Positions 56,590-64,000 of a stretch of 64,000 nt of DNA are shown here, piece after piece (position 1 is the first letter of the stretch; every line of letters starts with the position of its first letter). The notes below the pieces were generated by a model. It was not told where the DNA came from and ran no database searches. It saw only the letters and a list, made by a program, of their open reading frames with translations. This stretch comes from Martinezella lusitana (GTDB taxonomy: Bacteria > Pseudomonadota > Alphaproteobacteria > Rhizobiales > Rhizobiaceae): positions 372,001 through 436,000 of the forward strand of contig NZ_WUEY01000005.1 in the NCBI RefSeq assembly GCF_010668395.1. The letters are read 5' to 3'. Made by a program: the position numbers and the translations under genes.

Positions 56590-57051
56590 TTATCTGCTCC
56601 CGCTTTCCGGCGGCGCCACGACCACCGTGTCCTCCGCCATCAGCATGCGCCCATCCTGGGCACGCAGCTCCAGCCGCCGCACCGGTTGATTGGTCTTCCG
56701 GTCGACCAGCATCACATGCGGCTCATCCGGCTGGAAGAAGAAATCCTCACCCCATTGGCGAAGTGCGACCAGCAGCGGAAACAGGCCGAGCCCCTTCTGG
56801 GTCAGCACATATTCCTGATAGGGGCTGCCGTCCGATGCCGGCACGGTATCGAGGATGCCGTGAGCGACGAGATTGCGCAGCCGGGCCGAGAGGATGTTCT
56901 TGGCAAGGCCGAGACTCTTCTGAAATTCTCCGAAACGGCGCAGGCCATCGAAGGCATCGCGGACGATCAGCAGCGACCACCAGTCGCCGATCGCATCCAG
57001 CGGCCGTGCAACCCCGCACAGGGAATCCTTGTGGCTTACTCTCTTGGCCAT
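56590..57051 (-). CDS. HxlR family regulator
   Basis: 153 residues with the HxlR winged helix (about 10-100): D-A-I-G-D-W-W-S-L-L-I-V-R, then F-G-E-F-Q-K-S-L and I-L-S-A-R-L-R. A Cys at residue 12 occupies the position used by redox or aldehyde-sensing HxlR proteins. It is divergent from the dehalogenase-like gene and probably controls it through the direct repeats in between. Confidence 0.9.
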   Translation of the reverse strand: MAKRVSHKDSLCGVARPLDAIGDWWSLLIVRDAFDGLRRFGEFQKSLGLAKNILSARLRNLVAHGILDTVPASDGSPYQEYVLTQKGLGLFPLLVALRQWGEDFFFQPDEPHVMLVDRKTNQPVRRLELRAQDGRMLMAEDTVVVAPPESGSR

Positions 57052-57135
57052 CCGACCCGCCCTCGCTTCCTTCCGATCTTTGCCGGCGCCTCATCCCACC
57101 GTGAACAAGTGCCCGCCGAGCCGGCTCAACATAGC

Positions 57136-57155
57136 GGTTGCAAATTAAAACTACA
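57136..57155. promoter_or_regulatory. Direct repeat 1 (HxlR operator candidate)
   Basis: GGTTGCAAATTAAAACTACA matches the copy at 57173 in 18 of 20 positions; the copies are offset by 37 bases. Each carries the GGTTT...AAACC type dyad in full or partial form. Confidence 0.65.
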
Positions 57156-57172
57156 AGGACTACAGAAATCAT

Positions 57173-57192
57173 GGTTTCAAATTAAAACCACA
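57173..57192. promoter_or_regulatory. Direct repeat 2 (HxlR operator candidate)
   Basis: GGTTTCAAATTAAAACCACA, with an internal dyad GGTTT...AAACC, 15 bases before the dehalogenase-like start and about 120 bases from the regulator start. Confidence 0.65.
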
Positions 57193-57207
57193 TATGGAGA
57201 GCAACCT

Positions 57208-58128
57208 ATGATTCCTTCGGATGCGACATTCGCCGGCACCTTTCCCTTCGCGCCGCGCTTCACCGAGGCGCCTGGTTTCCGGATGCACTACGTCGATGAA
57301 GGACCGCGTGATGGCGAGGTCGTCCTCTGCCTGCACGGCGAGCCGACCTGGGGCTATTTGTTTCGCCATCTCATTTCGACATTGAGCCGAACATACCGCG
57401 TCGTCGTTCCCGACCATATGGGCTTCGGCAAGAGCGAAACGCCGGCCGGCCGCAGCTATTGGCTGCAGGACCATGTCGCAAATCTCGAAGCCTTCGTGCT
57501 CGCGCTCGACCTTACCGGCATCACCCTTGTCATGCATGATTTCGGCGGCCCCGTCGGCATGGGCTTTGCCGCCCGCCACCCCGATCGCATCCGCCGTATC
57601 GTCTCGGCCAACGGGCCGACACCCTTCGGCCAGCCAGACCTCTTCGACCGGCTGGTGGCGAACGCAGCCGTATCGCCGTGGTTCCAATGGATCGCCAGGG
57701 CCGCGGCAGACGGCACACTTGAGCCCGTGCTCGGCAATCTCGGCTTCAACATTCTCAGCACGCTCAAGCTCAACGGCTTCGAGAACAACGCCATCATCAC
57801 CGACACCTGGATCGATGCCTACGGCGCTCCCTTCGCAACGCAGGCCGATTGTCTCGGCGCGCTCGGCTGGGCCAGGGGCTTCGCGAACGACGCCCACCGC
57901 TTCGAAACGCCCACCCCGGCGGCCGACCGCACCATCCGCGACAAGCCGGCTCTGGCAATATGGGGCGAGGCGGACAGGACGCTTCATGCCGGGCATTTCC
58001 TGCCGCTCTTCTCCGCCATCTTCCCGTCCGGCCACATCGAGCGGCTCGCGGGCGTCGGACACTATTGCTTTGAAGATGCGCCGGATGCGATCTCGGAGCT
58101 GATCTCCGACTTTCTTCGGCGGACCTGA
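57208..58128 (+). CDS. Haloalkane dehalogenase-like alpha/beta hydrolase
   Basis: 306 residues. H-G-E-P-T-W-G (43-49) forms the oxyanion/halide region, D111 in M-H-D-F-G-G is an Asp nucleophile as in haloalkane dehalogenases (Ser in esterases), and H285 in G-H-Y-C is the base. W84-W85-type halide-stabilising Trp residues need checking (one Trp at 48, another near 85). Activity could be dehalogenation or epoxide-type hydrolysis. ATG 57208 has GGAGA at good spacing. It is controlled by the HxlR regulator, which also suggests a xenobiotic or aldehyde response. Confidence 0.82.
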   Translation: MIPSDATFAGTFPFAPRFTEAPGFRMHYVDEGPRDGEVVLCLHGEPTWGYLFRHLISTLSRTYRVVVPDHMGFGKSETPAGRSYWLQDHVANLEAFVLALDLTGITLVMHDFGGPVGMGFAARHPDRIRRIVSANGPTPFGQPDLFDRLVANAAVSPWFQWIARAAADGTLEPVLGNLGFNILSTLKLNGFENNAIITDTWIDAYGAPFATQADCLGALGWARGFANDAHRFETPTPAADRTIRDKPALAIWGEADRTLHAGHFLPLFSAIFPSGHIERLAGVGHYCFEDAPDAISELISDFLRRT

Positions 58129-58160
58129 GCCCCGCATCTGGCAACAAGACCGGATCGAAA

Positions 58161-58192
58161 CGCGGGAACGGGAGGGCCGTCCCGTTCCCGCG
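58161..58192. terminator. Perfect 12-base hairpin after the hydrolase
   Basis: CGCGGGAACGGG and its complement flank an eight-base loop, about 30 bases after the stop. No T-run follows, so it may be an mRNA-protecting or weak termination hairpin. Confidence 0.4.
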
Positions 58193-58337
58193 CGCAGCCA
58201 TCTCCCTTCGACGTTGCCTTTCATCGGAACAAGTCCCGGCATGCCGGCGGGCGCCGCGTCCAAGACCAGCCCGATTGACATTCCCTGCCGTTGTGACACC
58301 GTTCCGGACCGTTGCTGACACACTGTTTCGAGGCGAA

Positions 58338-58733
58338 ATGACCAAGCGATCGCAAGCTGTCATCACCACTGCAGAAGAACGCCCCCGCGACGGATGGAAC
58401 GATCCGGTCCATGGCCGCATATCCTGGCATACGCTGCTCAGCAGCGACATCACCCCCACCGACAGCATGAGCGCCGGTATCGCCGAACTTGGGCCCGGCG
58501 ACGAGCTCAAGCCGCATCGGCATGATCCGTCGGAAATCTATTTCATCGTCGAGGGATCCGGTATCGTGCGGATCGACGGCGAGGAGACGACGGTCAGGGC
58601 CGGCACGACGGTCTTCATCCCCGGCAATGCCGAACACGGCATTCGCAACGAATCAGGCGCTATCCTGAAATTCTTCTACGTCTTCCCAACGGGGTCGTTT
58701 GCGGACGTGGTCTATCGCTTCCCGGAGAACTGA
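58338..58733 (+). CDS. Small cupin protein
   Basis: 131 residues, one cupin_2 domain: H-R-H-D-P-S-E-I-Y near residue 58 and the second motif around P-G-N-A-E-H-G near 97, which supply His/Glu metal ligands. Single-domain cupins act as dioxygenases, isomerases or sensors; the substrate is not clear. ATG 58338 has GAGG close upstream; the longer frame from 58275 lacks an RBS. Confidence 0.82.
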   Translation: MTKRSQAVITTAEERPRDGWNDPVHGRISWHTLLSSDITPTDSMSAGIAELGPGDELKPHRHDPSEIYFIVEGSGIVRIDGEETTVRAGTTVFIPGNAEHGIRNESGAILKFFYVFPTGSFADVVYRFPEN

Positions 58734-58771
58734 CGGCGCCGCCGGCCCATCGTGGAATATACGCGGAATCG

Positions 58772-58795
58772 GGGCGGCCCGAGCCGCCCTTTCGT
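58772..58795 (+). terminator. Rho-independent terminator of the cupin gene
   Basis: GGGCGGC and GCCGCCC around a four-base loop, followed by TTTCGTT, about 40 bases after the cupin stop. Confidence 0.7.
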
Positions 58796-59103
58796 TAAAA
58801 CCATCGGGCGCTGTAAGTTGACTTCCCGCCTTTCATCGAACCCCGGTCGCTTTCACCCCTGCTTGTGCTGGTCACGGTGTTGCGTTGCATGCCGGATGCC
58901 AGCTGGGCCAGACCGCCGGTCTCGACCGTGGACCGTTCGGTTTCCGACTCAGACCGCAAGGCTGCGAACGCGGCCATGACGAATGTGACCGGCGCCAAGA
59001 CGGCAACGATGTTTTCCTCGAAAGCCTCCTTGGTTCGAACCGCGCCGGATAGGCGCGGGAACCTGGCGTGGAGGCGTCGGCAGCCGATAAACATGGGACA
59101 CAT
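58795..59103 (-). CDS. Possible hypothetical protein, 102 aa
   Basis: A minus-strand frame with a hydrophobic segment (about residues 32-50) and AGGG just before ATG 59103. GC at third positions is high, but the opposite strand's frame shares the same third positions, so coding direction is uncertain. No family recognised. It starts 103 bases from the lipoprotein gene stop. Confidence 0.3.
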   Translation of the reverse strand: MCPMFIGCRRLHARFPRLSGAVRTKEAFEENIVAVLAPVTFVMAAFAALRSESETERSTVETGGLAQLASGMQRNTVTSTSRGESDRGSMKGGKSTYSARWF

Positions 59104-59205
59104 GCCCTATTTCGGCGCGACAAAGGCCTGCGAAATCATGGCTCGGTTTGACATGTCGAGGCCACGGCCGCCGATCAGGCACCTTTGACGATCGGCATCA
59201 AACGA

Positions 59206-59526
59206 TCAATTGTTGCCGCCTTGGCGCGGTATCCTGCGATGATGACCACCACCCGATCGACCATCATGACGGTATCCGGGACGATGCCCGGAATATTGAG
59301 GCCTGCCCGGACGATTATAATGGCGGCGATCGCCGCGGTAGCGATAGGAATTATAGCGATATCCGGGCCGATAGTGGTCACGGCTGCCGATGATTACACC
59401 GCCGCCGCTATAATAACCACTGCTATATCCCTCGTATCCGTAAGACCCGCCACCCTCGACGCAGCTCGATAGAGACAAGCCGGCGAGACCAAGAACAGCA
59501 GCCACAAGCAGAGATTTCAGTTGCAT
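59206..59526 (-). CDS. Small Gly/Tyr/Arg-rich lipoprotein
   Basis: 106 residues. The N-terminus has a lipoprotein signal ending L-S-S-C near residue 22; the mature part is rich in Gly, Tyr, Arg and His and is probably disordered. AGGAGG is seven bases before ATG 59526 (an ATG at 59532 is too close). No defined function; such proteins may bind cell-wall or outer-membrane components. Confidence 0.75.
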   Translation of the reverse strand: MQLKSLLVAAVLGLAGLSLSSCVEGGGSYGYEGYSSGYYSGGGVIIGSRDHYRPGYRYNSYRYRGDRRHYNRPGRPQYSGHRPGYRHDGRSGGGHHRRIPRQGGNN

Positions 59527-59733
59527 GGACATTCCTCCTACGCAGGGATGTAGATAAACCTATCCTGTCGTCAATGGAACGAGAATCACGCAACCCCAAC
59601 CTGATTAGGACAAAAGACCCCCAGTATCATCATGGTCGTCCACGCATGGCCGGGAAACAAACGGAATTTGAGGGGCGCGGTTGTCGATAAATCAGGGAAT
59701 ATACGGCGATACTGGCCTGTCACAGAAAGCAAA

Positions 59734-59823
59734 TGGCGGAGAGGGTGGGATTTGAACCCACGATACCCTTGCAGGTATGCCGCATTTCGAGTGCGGTGCA
59801 TTCGACCACTCTGCCACCTCTCC
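59734..59823 (-). tRNA. tRNA-Ser (anticodon CGA)
   Basis: The minus strand forms a class II tRNA: acceptor GGAGAGG with CCTCTCC, anticodon loop CTCGAAA, a long variable arm, T-loop TTCAAAT and encoded CCA. Length is 90 with CCA. Confidence 0.95.
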
Positions 59824-59920
59824 GGTTATGCTGGTCGGCGCTTGTTCGGCGCGGGCTGTCTCATAGCGACAGACGGGAAGGATGGCAAGGGCGAATATGA
59901 AAGCTTTTCATCCTTTTGCC

Positions 59921-59949
59921 TTGACAGATCAGGGACGCTTATATATCCC
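59921..59949 (+). promoter_or_regulatory. Sigma70-like promoter of rplU-rpmA
   Basis: TTGACA (59921-59926), 17 bases, TATCCC (59944-59949). It leaves a leader of about 175 bases before rplU that contains a GC-rich hairpin region. Confidence 0.55.
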
Positions 59950-60130
59950 GTGCGGCGCAATAGGTGTGGATAAGTCCGCGCCTGGCCAGCCCGGCCTTTT
60001 GGCGGGGCTTCACCGGCAGAATTTTTTGAGGGCCTGAGGCCTTTGGAATCCCTGCTAAGTTTCGACTGATAAAAAGACGGCCGCTCGTCCTTGAGGCGAG
60101 AGAGCCGGAACGAACATGAAAGGATAAAAA

Positions 60131-60448
60131 ATGTTCGCAGTCATCAAGACCGGCGGTAAGCAGTATCGCGTGGCAGCCAACGACGTGCTGACCATCGAGA
60201 AGCTCGAAGTCACCGCCGGCGGCACCGTAGAATTCACCGAAGTCCTCGTTATCGGCGAAGGCGCCGACGCTGCGATTGGTGCTCCCTTCGTTCAGGGCGC
60301 TTCCGTCAAGGCCGAAGTGGTCGAGCACAACCGCGGCAAGAAGGTCATCGCCTTCAAGAAGCGCCGTCGTCAGAACTCGAAGCGTTCGCGCGGCCATCGC
60401 CAGCACCACACTGTTGTCCGCATCACGGACATCGTGGCTGCCAAGTAA
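60131..60448 (+). CDS. rplU: Ribosomal protein L21
   Basis: 105 residues, standard length. It begins [12 protein letters not shown], and the basic [10 protein letters not shown] segment near residue 76 is the conserved 23S rRNA-binding part. AAGGA precedes the ATG. It is the first gene of the rplU-rpmA pair. Confidence 0.98.
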   Translation: MFAVIKTGGKQYRVAANDVLTIEKLEVTAGGTVEFTEVLVIGEGADAAIGAPFVQGASVKAEVVEHNRGKKVIAFKKRRRQNSKRSRGHRQHHTVVRITDIVAAK

Positions 60449-60480
60449 GTAACGGGATCAGGGTTTAAAGGAGAACTCCA

Positions 60481-60750
60481 ATGGCACACAAAAAAGCTGG
60501 CGGTTCCTCGCGCAACGGTCGCGATTCCGAATCCAAGCGCCTTGGCGTGAAGAAGTTCGGCGGCGAAACCGTCATCGCAGGCAACATTATCGTGCGTCAG
60601 CGCGGTACGCAGTGGCATCCGGGCACCAATGTCGGTCTCGGCAAGGATCACACGATTTTTGCGCTTACGGCAGGCAACGTGAATTACCGTACGAAGGCCA
60701 ACGGCCGCGTATACGTATCTGTAATGCCAAAAGCGGAAGCAGCGGAATAA
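60481..60750 (+). CDS. rpmA: Ribosomal protein L27
   Basis: 89 residues. The start [16 protein letters not shown] is the invariant L27 N-terminus that reaches the peptidyl-transferase centre; there is no extra N-terminal extension. GGAG at good spacing, 32 bases after rplU. Confidence 0.98.
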   Translation: MAHKKAGGSSRNGRDSESKRLGVKKFGGETVIAGNIIVRQRGTQWHPGTNVGLGKDHTIFALTAGNVNYRTKANGRVYVSVMPKAEAAE

Positions 60751-60815
60751 GCCGGTAGCGCTCTAAAACAGCCGGCGTCTCATCGACCCGGCTGACCGCA
60801 TCAGGTTCAGACCAG

Positions 60816-60850
60816 AAAAAAGGGGAGATGGGACGCCATCTCCCCTTTTT
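60816..60850 (+). terminator. Rho-independent terminator of rplU-rpmA
   Basis: GGGGAGATGG and CCATCTCCCC around GACG, flanked by an A-run and TTTTT; the A/T tails let it work in both directions. The next gene starts only 30 bases later, so it must rely on read-through or a promoter within or before the hairpin. Confidence 0.9.
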
Positions 60851-60879
60851 CTTTACCCTCAACCAAGGAGGACTGAACC

Positions 60880-61515
60880 ATGCAAGGCGAATTGTTAAGG
60901 GAAGACCAATCACGGTCTCCCGAAGAACGGCTGAGGCCGGATAGGTTAAGGACCGATTGCCCCGTCTTACTGTCGGAAAGGCTCGTTCTGCGCGCGCCCC
61001 ACGAAGAAGACATCGACGCCCTTGCCCATCTCGCCAACAACGCCAATGTCGCTACTATGGTATCGCGTATGCCGCACCCGTATACGACCAATGATGCCGC
61101 CGATTTCGTGCGACGCACGAAACTTGGCGAGATTGGCAAGTGCGTCTATGCGATTACGAAAGCTGAAAATGGCGCCTTTCTCGGATGCTGCGGTGTCGAG
61201 CCGACGGCCGACCCCCGCACCGTCGAGATCGGCTACTGGCTGGGCGAACCCCACTGGAACCAGGGCTACACGACGGAAGCCGCACACGCCCTGATCGACA
61301 TGGTCTTCCGCACGCGCGAAAACGTCGCCCAGATCGACGCCCGGTGCCGGGTCATGAACGTCGCTTCGAGACGGGTCGTCCAGAAGTGCGGCTTCCAGTT
61401 CCAGGGTTCCGGTCTTGCCGCGTCCCTGGCGCTCGGCGGCACCGTGCCGGTCGAGTGGTACAGGCTCGACCGCAAGACCTGGATATCGTTGCGCAGCTGG
61501 GGAGGCTTGAGATGA
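60880..61515 (+). CDS. GNAT acetyltransferase (RimJ/RimL type), first
   Basis: 211 residues. An N-terminal extension of about 25 residues is followed by the acetyltransferase_3 domain (about 30-185), with the acetyl-CoA loop region around G-E-P-H-W-N-Q-G-Y-T-T-E-A near 125-140. Typical substrates are N-terminal amines of proteins, though none can be assigned. AAGGAGG is nine bases before the ATG. Its stop overlaps the next GNAT gene as ATGA. Confidence 0.88.
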   Translation: MQGELLREDQSRSPEERLRPDRLRTDCPVLLSERLVLRAPHEEDIDALAHLANNANVATMVSRMPHPYTTNDAADFVRRTKLGEIGKCVYAITKAENGAFLGCCGVEPTADPRTVEIGYWLGEPHWNQGYTTEAAHALIDMVFRTRENVAQIDARCRVMNVASRRVVQKCGFQFQGSGLAASLALGGTVPVEWYRLDRKTWISLRSWGGLR

Positions 61516-62099
61516 ACGCACTCGCCCTCACCAGCCGCAACGCCAGGATCCTGATGCCCGGCCCGACGCCTGTCATCCAGACCGGTCGGCTGACCCTGCG
61601 CCCGCACAGGCTCGGCGATGCGGACGCGATTGCGGAATCGCTCTCCGATTTTGCCGTCACCCGCATGCTGGCCCGCGTGCCCGCGCCATACGATCGGCAG
61701 GATGCGCTGGACTGGCTGGTCGAGCACACCTCCGGTCTGGGCATGGATTGGGAACTTGCCATCACCGAGCGGGATGATGCCCATGTCGGCTGCGTCGGCA
61801 TCGAGCTCCGCCACGGCCGCTGGCACCTCGGTTACTGGCTGAACCGCTACTACTGGCGGCAAGGCATCATGACCGAGGCGGTCAAGGCCGCGCTCGAACG
61901 CTTTGCCCGCCGCATGCCCGAAGTCGCCGTCCATTCCGGCGCCTTCGCCGACAATCCGGCATCGCTCAAGCTGCAGCAGAAGCTCGGCTTCGAGATCACC
62001 GGTTGCTCGGAGATCTACAGCTTCGCCCGCAACACCATGGTTCCGCATATCGAAACCGTGTTGAGGCCGGGCGCGCTGCGGCTCTCGCAGGCGGCATGA
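61512..62099 (+). CDS. GNAT acetyltransferase (RimJ/RimL type), second
   Basis: 195 residues of the acetyltransferase_3 family, with the segment Y-W-R-Q-G-I-M-T-E-A near 115 and N-P-A-S-L-K-L-Q-Q-K-L-G-F near 155. It is coupled by ATGA overlap to its relative and has GGAGG upstream. Two such genes between rpmA and obgE are usual in Rhizobiaceae. Confidence 0.9.
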   Translation: MNALALTSRNARILMPGPTPVIQTGRLTLRPHRLGDADAIAESLSDFAVTRMLARVPAPYDRQDALDWLVEHTSGLGMDWELAITERDDAHVGCVGIELRHGRWHLGYWLNRYYWRQGIMTEAVKAALERFARRMPEVAVHSGAFADNPASLKLQQKLGFEITGCSEIYSFARNTMVPHIETVLRPGALRLSQAA

Positions 62100-62294
62100 A
62101 GCCCTGAAAATCAGCCATCGCCGGCCCCGCCGGCGATGGCGCCACGCCAATCGCGCTGTTCTTGATGTTATGACACGTCGGCTGCACGATATTCTTTGAC
62201 CTTAGCCCGAAGCGCCTATATCGAAGGCGCATGACGGGTAAATGGCCGGCCGATGCGTCCGTATGGATGCGCAAAGGACGGCTGAAATCGATAA

Positions 62295-64000
<1,706 letters not shown>

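Overview
The window looks like chromosomal DNA of a Rhizobium/Agrobacterium-type alphaproteobacterium. It is GC-rich and carries a cyclic beta-1,2-glucan synthase of the NdvB/ChvB type, many ABC uptake systems, dTDP-rhamnose and O-antigen genes, and the order rplU-rpmA-GNAT-GNAT-obgE-proB familiar from Rhizobiaceae. Species cannot be decided from the sequence alone.

Layout. 1-8358 (minus) is one very large glucan synthase gene, cut at its 3' end by the window edge. 9258-9806 holds one or two small genes. 9927-16262 (minus) is a peptide-scavenging operon: dipeptidase, solute-binding protein, two permeases and two ATPases, mostly joined by ATGA overlaps. 16450-20048 (minus) is a ribose-type sugar ABC transporter. 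20418-25731 holds a DUF1993 protein, a formylglycine-type sulfatase/phosphonate monoester hydrolase overlapping a UDP-glucose 4-epimerase, a YoaK-family membrane protein, a secreted ClpP-fold protein and a small coiled-coil protein.

25992-41727 is a surface-polysaccharide (O-antigen) region: nucleotide-sugar dehydrogenase, a 4-reductase/epimerase beside an initiating sugar-phosphate transferase, an O-antigen ligase/polymerase-like membrane protein, a second galE, a three-domain methyltransferase-glycosyltransferase-GT25 protein, the Wzm/Wzt export ABC transporter, a decayed rfbC copy, a GT2 glycosyltransferase and intact rfbC, rfbA, rfbD and rfbB. The part from about 30.6 to 37.0 kb is visibly richer in A+T than its flanks and looks acquired. 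A tRNA-Gln follows.

42363-46660 is the most interesting block. A SigF-type ECF sigma factor and its NrsF-type membrane anti-sigma are divergent from an operon of two small exported Cys-containing DUF2282 precursors, a DUF692/MNIO enzyme, a DUF2063 partner and a DoxX membrane protein. This matches the recently described bufferin (copper-buffering RiPP) systems. The same motif, GTAAC-N17-CGTAG, sits in front of both divergent units, which predicts an autoregulated stress regulon.

47115-58733 is accessory: a DUF1003 membrane protein, a tetA/tetR pair with two operator palindromes, a flavin-reductase-like protein, a globin-type diguanylate cyclase lacking the expected proximal His, an iron/organophosphate-type ABC transporter, an HxlR regulator divergent from a haloalkane-dehalogenase-like hydrolase, and a cupin. 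59206-64000 holds a small lipoprotein, tRNA-Ser, then rplU, rpmA, two GNAT acetyltransferases, obgE and the start of proB.
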